This document shows, in pieces, positions 51,701 to 62,900 of a stretch of 64,000 nt of DNA. This stretch comes from Diprion similis. Taxonomy: Eukaryota; Arthropoda; Insecta; Hymenoptera; Diprionidae. Position numbers and translations under genes: made by a program. Position 1 is the first letter of the stretch, and each line of letters starts with the position of its first letter. The notes beneath the pieces were generated by a model. It saw nothing but the letters and a program-made list of their open reading frames with translations, searched no databases and was not told the DNA's origin. The DNA is taken from positions 14,534,031-14,598,030 of the forward strand of contig NC_060106.1 of NCBI RefSeq assembly GCF_021155765.1. Direction: 5' to 3'.

Positions 51701-53249
51701 TCATCCGACTTGTTGCTGTTAAAAACATTACAGCAAATTAAGTCACAACTGATGATTAGAAGAACAGTCAAACACCTCGATTCTTATACTTGGCACACAC
51801 TTTTCTAGGTTCGCATTAACAGTTTAATCATGACTAGAACAATGTAACGGAACTCTCTGTGCTCGGTTTTGGTATAACATCACCATTCAGAATCCACAGA
51901 GTATAAAGACCTGTAGAAACCAATTGACCTCAACATCTACCAAGTTCCAGATCAAATAATTATCCCTTAAAGGATAAAATATTTCCTTATCGTGGAACCC
52001 TTCGTCGTATAAAGAATAACCCTATTAATGTTCCAGATGTTCCCTGAGGACGGGATCAACATAATCTCGGTTGTTCTTCACTCTCACCTTGCCGGAAGGC
52101 GTCTGGGTTTGAAACACATTCGACAGGGGAAGGAGCTGCCCAGGATCGTGCAGGACAATCACTTTGATTTCAACTACCAGCAGTCGCACACGTTGGAAAA
52201 TGAAGTAAAAGTTCTTCCGGGTGACGAGCTGGTAGCCGAGTGTGTCTACGGAACTTTGGACAGGGCTCGTCCAACGATGGGTGGCTACGCGGCAACTCAA
52301 GAAATGTGCCTGGCCTTCGTGGTCCATTATCCAAGGACGCCTTTGGCGGCTTGTTACAGCATGACACCCGTCAAGGACCTCTTCAAGACTCTGGGCGTCC
52401 ACAGTTTTAGAGGAATCACGTTCGATCATTTGGAAAAACTATTTTTAACCACCGGGTGAGGAAAAAAACACTGTAACAGTTATTTCTGTAGTTGAGTAAA
52501 GATTGATTCGGTATCTTTTAGAGGTCGAACATAACTTCGCCAATGATTATTGATTGTGAAATTTTATTATTATAGAACCGACACTGTTACATTACCAACG
52601 ATAACTCAACAACAGCCAATTTATCCCCTCGCAAGACCCAGTGGAGAAATCAATATGGAGATGATGAAGGAAGCAGAAATGGTCCTGAGAGACATGGCAG
52701 GTTACACTGAGGAACGCGACGAAGATAATATCTTTGCCAGACTGGTAATCGAGAATCCGGAAGAGTTTCGAGGTAACTGAATTCATTCTAACCGCAATGT
52801 GAGAACATACGCGTCAATGTATTTATACATACAATTGCAATAAACAGCAAATTATTTTCAGGACGTACATTAGCAGAACACATGCTCGCCCTTCCTTGGA
52901 CGGAGGAACTCCTGGCTAGATCCATCGAACAAAGTCTTTATCACGGAAGGCACATGACGTTTTGTAGAAAAAGAGACGATAAACTAGCAGTGGTAAGTGG
53001 TCCAAGGATAAAAGATTATCAAAGATGAAAAGAATGTCATTTTCAAGTCCTAATTCTTCACAATGTTCTTACTTCTTCCAGCCAGCAGATATCCAAATGT
53101 TTCCCAATTTCACAGCACTTCCGGAAGCCAACGAAACCAACTGCGACGCGTTAAGAGACGACTCTGGTTGCAGTGCTCTGAATGCGCCTGCAGTTTTAGT
53201 CGCTCTAGTCATAAGCATTTCGAATTGGCGTCTCCTTCTACGAATGTGA
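33765..53249 (+). CDS. olf413: MOXD1/dopamine beta-monooxygenase-like enzyme
   Basis: A copper type II ascorbate-dependent monooxygenase with a DOMON domain, most like insect MOXD1 homolog 2 (olf413). Exons: 33765-34973, 47610-47762, 49004-49180, 50065-50151, 50725-50914, 51370-51635, 52037-52455, 52576-52772, 52862-52992 and 53082-53249. They join in frame to 998 residues. Seen: signal peptide (about 1-18); an acidic pro-region (53-330) between RNKR and RTKR sites; DOMON (about 345-455); then the two copper domains with His556-His557, His631 (EVHYNN), His709/His711 (HSH) and Met784 (QEMC). These are the five or six ligands used by PHM and DBH, so it should be active. A hydrophobic tail (about 978-997) suggests a GPI or membrane anchor. 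Known family members hydroxylate amines or peptides; the substrate here is unknown. The N-terminal extension seems longer than usual. Confidence 0.92.
36736..36759. repeat. 24-bp near-perfect palindrome
   Basis: AGCTTG, then GATGCATGCATG, then CAAGCT: self-complementary except for one mismatched base pair. It lies within the large first intron of the monooxygenase. It could be a dimeric factor site; the function is unknown. Confidence 0.7.
40182..40214. repeat. CCTA tetranucleotide microsatellite
   Basis: About eight tandem ACCT units followed by a degenerate copy, within the first intron of the monooxygenase. Confidence 0.95.
41507..41826. repeat. Degenerate tandem repeat, about 90-125 bp unit
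   Basis: Three diverged copies follow one another, starting near 41507, 41631 and 41738. Shared landmarks in order are an AAAATGAAA-like A-rich start, a CTCGAAxACTGTCC-type block, a CCTTAGGTCG or CCTAAGC block, and an AAAAATTGGAAAAATAATT-like end. Diagnostic pieces such as CTTAGGTCG recur in the second and third copies. It sits inside the monooxygenase intron. Confidence 0.5.
45771..45794. repeat. GATAGGCT octamer array
   Basis: Nearly three tandem copies of GATAGGCT in the large intron. It is short and simple. Confidence 0.85.
47188..47282. promoter_or_regulatory. Perfect palindrome and hairpin pair
   Basis: GAGCGAACGTTCGCTC at 47188-47203 is a perfect 16-bp palindrome. Fifty bases on, AACGGACCC (47255-47263) pairs exactly with GGGTCCGTT (47274-47282) across a 10-base loop. 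Both are GC-rich and lie about 330-420 bases before coding exon 2 of the monooxygenase. They could be protein-binding sites or an RNA structure near the acceptor; a function is inference. Confidence 0.4.
50608..50633. repeat. Poly-C tract
   Basis: A run of 26 bases, all C except one T at 50627, ending about 90 bases before the monooxygenase exon that starts at 50725. It may be length-variable and prone to sequencing error. Confidence 0.9.
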
Positions 53250-53564
53250 GGAAAAAAAATGTAAATGAAACAAAGTTTTGAGCAAAGTTATGGCAAAAAC
53301 CTATGTAAATTTCCAAATCTGTACATTGGCATTATTAATTTATTACGTATTATTCCCTGTAAGAATATTTAATTTGGCCCCGTTCGAAACAGGTCAAAGA
53401 TGAATTTATATGCACTAATAACGTATAGGGCTGAATCAAATTTTTAAGAAACAAAATTTACAAAATTTTGCGTTATAAAGAGTATCTTGTACATATATTT
53501 ATATAAGCAGCATACTTAATTTTAATTTGTATTATTATTATTTTGTACCACATGTTTTGTATAA

Positions 53565-53570
53565 AATAAA
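53565..53570 (+). terminator. Polyadenylation signal of the monooxygenase gene
   Basis: AATAAA about 315 bases after the stop at 53249, in an AT-rich 3' untranslated region. Confidence 0.55.
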
Positions 53571-54798
53571 AATCGTAAATATTAGTCAAAGAGCTCATTT
53601 ATTCCTATGAATATCCTACCTTTCAAATCAACTAAAACTTGCGCCTCTGTTCCTCAAGACATTTTCCTCATTCATGAAAAAACGAATTCAGAATATAGAA
53701 CGCAATTTTGAGTATTCGAGTGACAAAATTTTATGCCTAAGCGCATGAAATGAAATCATTCCAAAAATGAAAGCGATACGAGTACTGTAATACTACTACG
53801 ATGTTCCTAGTCACGAAGAAAAACGAAAAAGTTTAATAATAATTGAATGATTCAGTTGCCTGTGAACAGGCCAATTTTGAAACCACGATACTGGTGAAAA
53901 TTGACGAATAGAGACTCAGTGATCTTTGACTCAAAGCTATATCGCAATTAGGCTAACATTATAATCTCGTAGGAACAGAAAAAACAAATTACAGGACTTA
54001 TTATTGATGAAATAAAATGTGGCAAGTGTAATCGGAAAATTGAGTGTGAAAATAATACTATACATTTGGAAATAATCACACTTTCAACATCGGAATATTC
54101 GAAACAACGTGTTTTCACATGCCCAAAATGACACCCGAAAGTAGCAACGAGTTATGAATAATTCACAGCAATGCATACTTTAGCAGTTTCCAAATTTTCA
54201 CAACCACGAAAAATCCAGAGTATCGATGTATTACAATGGAAAAATTACGGTGATGCCACACAGCTTGTGGGTGATCTCTTCCTACACTTTCCGTCACCTG
54301 CGAGATTCGAAGTTGTTAGAACTGATCACGAGGATGGTCCTTATTCAAGGCTCGGATGAATTTTGTATCATTCATCCCTCAAATCAGTTCCAAATAATTC
54401 TAAAACGATTCCGTAATTTTATTCTAAAATTTTCATCAAATAATAGCAGCAATGCCCACTGAAATCTCTTACAAATTTTTTGAAAATTATTAATCTTACA
54501 ATGGAATATATACTGAGAATATAGCTGAAACAGGTGTATTTTAAATGAGAAAATCCACCCTTTTACAGGCATATGGCTTAGAGTTGAGATACAAAATTTG
54601 AAAAAAATTATGGAATTGTTATGAATTACTCGGAGCCGATTTGAAGGGTGAATGATAAAAAATTCGTCTCAGCCCTAAATAAGGACTACCCTACTGATCA
54701 CTCGAGGCACAACCCGAAGAAAATCTCATAAAATGCGATAAAACACCTTTCCTCTTCGGATGAGCACCCAATAACGTTTTTTAAGTTTAATTTTCCAG
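53571..54798. other. Intergenic, monooxygenase to Arg-rich gene
   Basis: 1.2 kb of AT-rich sequence with short frames only. It probably carries the promoter of the downstream Arg-rich gene, but I see no convincing TATA or CCAAT element. Confidence 0.5.
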
Positions 54799-55121
54799 CC
54801 CAGTACCCATCGGCACGCCCACGAAGACAGCGTCATAATCCTTCTACACGTGACATTAAACCGAGTTGAGGAGGTTTCTTGCGCGCCAATGGTCGGCCCC
54901 ATGTGGCCGATGCCGATAACCACGGATTGCGTTTCTATTGAATTATGGGAGCCCCGGGTATATAACGACGCTCCGGCAGGTCTCTTGCATCAGCTAGTTC
55001 CAGGACTCCGACGGAGAAGCACCTCTGAGGTGAACCCGAGAGACTGCAGCCTCATTGCTGGTATCAACTCAAAGAGCACACTCAAAGATCTCTTTCGGAA
55101 GACAGAAGTCTGTATCTCAAG
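54799..55121 (+). other. Possible upstream exon of the Arg-rich gene
   Basis: An open stretch of 107 codons runs from an acceptor (TTTTCCAG, ending at 54798) to a donor (AAG then GTAAGT at 55122). Its phase of 2 matches the next exon, where the join makes an Arg codon just before the ATG at 55358. It could be coding, extending the protein upstream, or a leader exon with an open frame by chance. The translation matches nothing I know. Confidence 0.35.
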
Positions 55122-55357
55122 GTAAGTTTCAGTTTTTCTCTTGATGAAAAAAACATGAGGAACAGCCCACTTTGTCACTTTTCGTCTGCATATACACCAA
55201 GCTACATTGCATATTAACTATACATGTGAGAGACCAGTTTTCGCAAAATTTCGTAGCTACATGGCATTTTTTGTGGCGTAAATATAATAGGAAATTTGAA
55301 ACAAAGAATCTACTAACCGGCACATTTTCGATTATGTTTCAACCTTGCACTTTCAGA

Positions 55358-57767
55358 ATGCGACGAACAAGACACGTGGTGTTGCCAGTTCGTTCCTGGG
55401 AGCACGTGGGACTCTTGATAGTCTCGTTAGCGTGCCTAACTCTGGGACTTGTGTCTCGAGACAGGGAAGGCCAGGCAGGAAGTCTCGCTGGACCCGATCT
55501 ACAGCACTGCGCTCCGCATAAGTATATAAATCAGATTACAATTAATCCTACTAGTTACGATTGTTTCGTGTAGAAAATTTTCACTTTAAAATTGCGAATA
55601 ATTCAACCTGTTCCGTTGCAGGGTGGATGCATGCCCAAACGAAACTTCACTTGCCCGGACGGCTTTCAACGACGACTCGGCGAAACCCTCTTCAGGACTA
55701 ACGAACCCCACTGAACAACCGATCGAATATCAAACCACCGTTTCTATAAGCCGGGATAATCGCGATTCCAGATCCACCCGCCGGATTTCGCGACTCGACG
55801 TTTCTCGATCCGCCAAAGGAAGAGACGCCCGTCTTTTAGAAGAACGAGACGGTCGTTGGGCCCGTCAATCGCGGGATTCTCGATCTGTGAACCGAGATTC
55901 CCGAGTCAGGAATGTCCAGGCATCACCTGACCGCCGGAATACTCTGCATCTCTCTGTAGAACGCCGAAGCGAAGACCAAACCCGACGGATCCGAGTAGCT
56001 CGATCCCTTGACCGCGATTTCGTTAGTCGAAATTCACGATTCGCGAGCGAACGTAGGAACGCGAACTTCCAGCGATCTTCAGAACGCGGAAACGATAGAC
56101 TGGCTCGATCGGTTCGACAATCTGCACCTCTTTCGGGGAGGACTGAACGCGAAGACGGCCGTCTGATCCGGGAATCTCGAAACGCTCGACTCGAAGAACG
56201 TAATTCGGTATCCAGGAACGCGGAAAGCTTGAGCAGATCGCGACGCGATGTTCGCTCCCTAAAACGCGATTTCTCGAGCGAAAAATCGAGGCTGCAAACA
56301 ACCGAGTATCGCGCCGAACGGCAAAACCGGCTCGTACGCGAATCGCGAAATTTGGAACGCGATTCTGCGGCTAGAACCTCGCGAATAGCTTTCGACCGAT
56401 CAAGCCAACGTGTCCACGACACCCGATCTCTAGACCGCGCAGATCCGATAACGAGAACCGATCGATCATCCGCAGTTCGGAATTCGGACGCTCGGCTATC
56501 GGTGCGAGAAGCAGAAACTCGTGATTTTCGAGCCAGGATTTCACGGTCAACCTCAGAACGCCGGGAAGACCGACTCACTCGTCGTGTCCGAGAAGCTCGC
56601 TTGTACGAAAACAATCGTGCAATCAGATCCTCGCGCCACCATGACGAACGCCGAGAAACTCGCGATTTCCGGTCTCTCGAACGCGATTCCGCAGCCAGAA
56701 TCACAGGTTCCACCCTCGAACGCGTCGATCGCAGATCAAACCGCCAGGTCCGAGCCACTCGCTTCCTTGAACGCGAGTCCCGAGTCAGAAATGCCGATTT
56801 GACCCGCGATCGCAGAACAGATATTCGCGCTGCAGAAGGTAGAGTCGAATCGCGGAACCAAAAGCTCGACGAGGTTCGTCGTCAGCTGGAACGCGAATCT
56901 GCGAGGAGGAGTCTTCATGACTCTGCAACGGATCTTCGAGTAATCCGTCGCACCCGAGATGAGAGGATGGTCGAAAGGGTGCGAAGTCTGCGATCGACCG
57001 AGCGAACTCCTCGGACGACTTCCGTTCGGCGAACCGGAAACGATGGAAAAGAATTTTTATCAAGGGATGCTAAGACTGCGGTGAATGATGAGGCGTTGAT
57101 CGTAGCGCGACGAGCCCTCGATCGATCGGTTTCCGGAAGACGAGGTCAGCCCCAAGTTAAGGGTGAAAAATCGGGTGCCGATCGTCGGCGGGAACGCATC
57201 GCGAGGGAAACGAGGGCTTCCGGATTATCTCGAGCCGAGGAAAATCGAAACGTTCGCACTCGTCGAGCGGTTGTTTTACCCCAAACACCCGTGATCGAAC
57301 ACCAGGATAACCGTGACGATAGACGCGGCAAAATGGCAAATCGAGATGAACGATTCGTGTCTGCGAATATTTTTAACAAACAGATTTCACCCTCGACAAC
57401 GTACGAAGGACTCAGGCAAACCGTTATCCTAGTCCTTTGCGCGCTTTACGGAGCTTCTCTGTACAGCAGGAAGGGTTCACTCGCGAGGTGGGTACAATGA
57501 CACGACATTGTACATGTTCTAGAATATTTGCCAAGTATCAAAATATCTGCAAGAAACAATCTTGAATGGTCAAGTTATTTTGCGTTGACGAAAAGTTTTC
57601 TGTATATTGTAATGGTTGAATTTGTACTGTAACAAATTTTCAAAAAATTTGCAGAGAAGTTTTTTGGCTCGTATATTCTCTGAATTGAAAATAGCGAACA
57701 TATTATAATGTCATTATCTCTTTCCAGGAATATTATAACGCACGCGAATCGCTTCCTGATTTGGTAA
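55358..57767 (+). CDS. Arg-rich repeat protein with hydrophobic ends, unknown family
   Basis: I do not recognise this protein. Exons 55358-55521, 55622-57487 and probably 57728-57767 give 689 residues. Without the last splice the frame ends at 57500, after Trp-Val-Gln. A hydrophobic segment at about 18-32 (LLIVSLACLTLGLV) follows a basic start and looks like a signal peptide or anchor. A second one at about 655-670 (TVILVLCALYGASLY) lies close to the C terminus. Between them, residues from about 125 to 540 are made of degenerate repeats of about 25-40 residues, with a core like RSLERDSAARxSR; about a quarter of residues are Arg (11 of 40 in a sample I counted), while Lys is scarce. CGA and TCG codons dominate. 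It lies 2 kb downstream of the monooxygenase on the same strand. RNA binding, a structural protein or a cleaved secreted product are all possible. Confidence 0.7.
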
Positions 57768-59978
57768 AACAGTTCGACTCTCCCACTGATCCAAGGCCGA
57801 TGAAAATCTTCGATATTTAAATGAAAAATTGTAGTTTGCTAGTTTCCCTAGACAAGTTTAAATGTAGTATTGTGTTATTATAGCTTTAGACGTTATAATT
57901 TATGATAGACAGAAAAATTATAGATAGAGATCATAGATATATGTATATTAATGTGTACATGAGAAATGTCACTCATAATTTATTGTTAATTCAACTTGAA
58001 GAAATTTATGTAAAATTATAATATACATATATATACTACTATATTTTGTGCGATTGAAGGATATCTGAAATACATAAATTTCACTCTAATAACGGAATCT
58101 TTTTTTTATTACAACTTAAATAATAGTTGAAGATAAATTAATTTGTACATTACTTCATCTTAAAAATAGTAGAAAATAAATATTTATGCGACATAATTAA
58201 TACACGTTGAGATTATGCCGCATATACTACAAATATCAATGTCAGATATATTTTTCGGAGATCAAATTTGTGCTTAAACATATTACAGACTCTACGCTTA
58301 TGTCATCGCTGCTGCAAATATATTCAATTATTATTATCACTATCGCTATTATAAGTGAATAATTTCATTCCTATCCAGCTTCGTTCTGTAAGTCAAACGG
58401 TCAATTATCCGTCAATTATAGAATTTTTCAACCTCAAACTTTATAATCCACCGACAGAATTTTTTGAATTTGAAAATGGTTTCCAGTCAAAACTTAAAGC
58501 TTACAAATTCGTCGTAAAATTTTCAGAGACAAAAAAAAAAAAAAACACCGAAATAAAGCTAACCAGAAAACCTGAAAGTTCCAATTTCAAATCTAGAACA
58601 GAAGTGAGTAAAATACTTTTCGCGAATACACTAAATTAAGCGAAACGCTCCCAAAGTGACGAAAAAACAAACATTACAAAGTAAAAATGAGGAGAAATCC
58701 ATCCGCAGAGAAATAAAATAATCGAAGTTTACTATTTGATGATAATATTCAACATTTTTTAACGAAGGAAGTCTGCAAAAATTGGAGGGTACCGCGTTTA
58801 TCTTGGAACAGAATTATCCAATTATTATTTACGTTTACGATTAGTAATTCCTAATTTATATACATCGTAATCGAAAAAATCCTATAAAAAACTTTATCCC
58901 GAAATTTCTGGAAGAAATAGTAGGAAAGCTTGTTATAAGGAACATCAATAGATTATTACTATGATGCTAGTCTTCTTCAAATTACAACTGGCATACTGTG
59001 CAAATTGGAAAACTCGTTTATCACAATTTCTTGGAATTCGAATATATAATAACCATAGAATTGTAAAGATCGCGTATGTACCTATATGGTCGAAGTTAAT
59101 TTTGGCAAGTATTTCGCATTACTCTAGCACTGCAAATTTAATTCAATCTATGTTAAGTTTTACACACAAAGATACAATTCAAATTGTATATGTATATGAA
59201 CGGGGAAAAAAATTATGAATTACATACTAGGCTCTAAACCTGCACGTTACGCGTTCGTTGATGAAATTATTCTAGATTTCTAACACATGATCCACAGATG
59301 AAAAAACTTATCTACGTACACAAGAAATGGAATTCTCAAGAAGAAAATATTAAATACTTAAAAATCCTCAGTTCGGTCAATATTTCTTGTGACTTTCTAT
59401 ATACTAGATTGGCAAAATATGGCTGGTTTGCTCTTTCGACTAAAATCCATGGCTAATTCAATAAAAAATTGAAATTATCGTTGCAAAAAATAATTGTATA
59501 AAATGAAATAAAACAATCAATAAATTTGTAAAAGTTAATTCAGGCACCGAGCAATACCGTTGAATACCAAAGGCATGAGAAACCATGACTAATTCCAATA
59601 CAGCTACATCTTTAACTATCTAATTTAATTCGTCATCGAAAGATAGAAAAATAATCTTATCAACCATACAAAAAAGATGGCTACCTAATTAATTTTCCTC
59701 TCGTTTTATTTTAATGTTGACTAAATTTTAAAATTTACGGTATCGATCCTATTTCGGATATATATTTGCCTAGTATCAATAACTGGACGATTGTTTTTTA
59801 CAGGCAGTAATAAATATTACTTCCTGATGTCTAACCTAATTCGTTCAAATCGATTTTCATCATGAGAGAAGTTGATTATGTATAACAATATGGCGATGCT
59901 TTTCCAAGTGGCTAGTATACATAGTTACATAGTAACGTCAAGTGTACTCTGAAATGCCGATGAAATCCAACATTTTTC
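57768..59978. other. Convergent intergenic region
   Basis: A very AT-rich stretch between the Arg-rich gene (+) and the CEP162-like gene (-), which converge here. It should hold both 3' untranslated regions. TTTATT at 59705-59710 is a possible polyadenylation signal for the minus-strand gene. No gene is seen. Confidence 0.55.
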
Positions 59979-62900
59979 TCAGTACACATTAGCGATTTCT
60001 TGCAGCATACCAAGAATGTGATCTAACTCTTGCCTAAAGTAACATAACTGTTTATTTTTACCCTTTTCACCCTTGCAATCTCTGCATTGTGTCCTCGTTC
60101 TCAAAAGATCTCTAACTAACGTTTGCAAAGTCATTTCTCTGCTTTCGTGTCGCTGTTGTAAGATTGTAATCTTATCTTGTAAAAGTTGCAACTGTTCTGT
60201 ACCCTGCAAAAAAAACGGATCGATGACAAAAATGATCATGTGGTTATTGTTATCGCGTGAGAGATTCAACTCTAATTTTATACAAAAGAAAAGAGCCAAG
60301 GTTTCACAGAATTTCAGTACAGTCAAGGAAATGAAAACTCACTGGCGTCGAGAGATATTGTACTTTCTCACTAAGGGTTTTCACTTTGTTTTCCAAGTGA
60401 TCCCTCTCTGTCTTTAATACGATTACTTGCTCCTTGTAATCCCTTAGTTTTTCAATTTGCTGCTTCAAGTGAGATATTATTGCCATCTGAGTGTTTATTT
60501 GACCCTAGTGAAATAACATAGTTACGTTGAATAATGAATACAATGACTTATTTCTCTAAGTATTTGGTTGGAAGCTTCTACAAAAAAAATTCGGTAAAAA
60601 TTTTCCAATATCGCGTCAATTACAGACCTGTAACTTTACCACTTTAGATTCTCCAAATTTTACACTATATTCTTTGACCAAAGCAGCCATTTCTCTTTCA
60701 TGCTCCTCCTGCAAGAGATTCAAGTCGTGTAGTCTCTTATTTTTGAGAGCCATAAAGTCTTTGTTTATTTTATCCAATTCTTCTTTCAATATTTCGTTTT
60801 CGTCGATCAACTTTTTCATCATATAATTTTCGGTGTTTTCGGAGTACTGCAACGGATTGTACAACTTGTGCATGGATCCTGATAATTTTTGATTTGAATT
60901 AGAATGAGTCAGATTGGCGTTTGGATAAAAATTTGAGTTTTGGTCATTCACATCTGATGCTTTTGAACTAGTGGGTCGTGATTCTGATCCTGTACTTCGA
61001 GTCAGTTTATCGAAATCACTGTTTCGGAAAGATTTCTTATCATTCAGTAACTTTTCACGTTCCTTTTGTAATCGTCTGTTAGTTTTTTGTAATTCCTGAA
61101 AATCTTTGGTAAGTTTTAAAACTGTTTTATCTTTGTTAGAAAGTTCTAACTTCAATCCGCGAATTGTTGCAATCAGATGCGTGTCCTCTTTGACGTTTTG
61201 AGATTTTGGCCCAACCTTCATGGGCTTTACTTCTTTCTTTTCATCTTTTTCAACAAGTGATAGTCTTTCTTTGTCCTCTCGTTTAGATGTCTCGACGCTT
61301 TTGTTTTCTACATGCTTAGATGTTGTTTGCGTAAACATATCATTGTAAAGTCTCTGATTCTTTACAGTAAATTCCAACAACTTTTCCTCCAATTCCATCA
61401 CCTGAGTCATGTAACGTTCTTTCATTTCAGCGAATTTCTTCTGAAAATCTGAAAGTTTCTCTTGAGCTACATCTTCTTTAACTTTAATTTCTCTTTCCAG
61501 AGAAGCTATCCTCTCCTCCAGAAGTTTGACTTTTTCTGTGTTTATCCTTTCATGTTCGGAGTTGGCAGTTAAAATTAAGGCAGAGACGGAGTCAGGGTTT
61601 TTTCTTTTCAAAATTCTCTCCATTTCACGGACCTGTCTATTCAAATCTGTTATTTTTTTGTTATCCAGAATAACCTGGTCCTTCAGTTTCTGGGATAATT
61701 GCTTCTCCCTTTCAATATGCGACTTTGCCACTTGCAATTTTTCATTGAGATTACTTTCTTTCACCCTGAGCTCCAAGATTTCTTTCTCCATGGGCAAAAT
61801 ATTATTCTGTAACTTATCAAATTCAATTTTCGTCGACCTCAATTGTTCAGATTTCGAATTTAATTCTACCTTAATATCCTCCAATTCTTTTTTCAAACTA
61901 GATTCGGATTTTGTCATTGTCTGTAGCTGATCAGTAATGTAATTGTTTTTAGTTTTTAACTGCTCTTTGAACATGGACAACTCTTCTTTTACTAAACTAC
62001 TCTGTTGGATTAAATCATCATTCTTCATTGCATAGTCGTTATTTTTACTTCGCAAATCTGATACTTCGAGTGCCAACTTTAAATTTTGTTCTTGCAAATC
62101 TTTCATTTCATCGATCAACTTTTGATTTTCATTCATATCCACGGTAACGGCCTTTTGCTTGAGATGTAGGTTCTTTATTTCTTCCTGAAAATTATTTTTT
62201 ATTGATGAAAATTGATCAGTCAAAGAATATCTGTGCAAGAAAATACAACACGATCATTGATTCTATCGGGCAGAATCCATCTTTTAAGGAAAAGATTGAG
62301 TAAGCAACGCAAAATAGTTGAAGCCATTATTTAGGACGTCATGCATATTTAAAGTATTACCTGGTAATGTTTCACTTCAAGCATGAGCTTTTTATTCTCT
62401 GATTCATAAGCTTGCAACACACTTTCTTGTTTTTCAAATTCTCTCTCTAACATCAAGACTTTGGTATCTGATTTAGGATTAAGATCAGGTCTCTTTTCAT
62501 TAATTGATAATTCATCGACTTTGGCCTTCAGAATAATATTATGCTTTTTTAGAGCAAATAGTTCCTCTTCGAAAGATGTACGCATCCCTTCAATTTGTGC
62601 TTTGTAGAGTTTTGCTTCGGAGTCTAATTGTTCTGAAATATAAAATATAAGATATTATAAAGCAGAGCTCCTGGATAGTCAGAGATTGAATTTGCTAATT
62701 TACTTGGAAGTACCTTTGAGTAAAACATTCTTATGACGTTCTTCTTTACATAATGTTTCCCAATCACTTTTTGACAAGTTCCTGTTCATATCTCCTCCCG
62801 CTAAATTATGTTTCATTATATTTTCAACTGATTTAGAATCCAACTTTCTGTTATTGAGATTCAATGATGATATGGTATTTGATTTTGGTATGTCTTTCTT

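Noticed and set aside
61526..61930. 134-codon plus-strand ORF across the CEP162-like gene
   Set aside because: It is a shadow of the minus-strand coiled-coil coding sequence.
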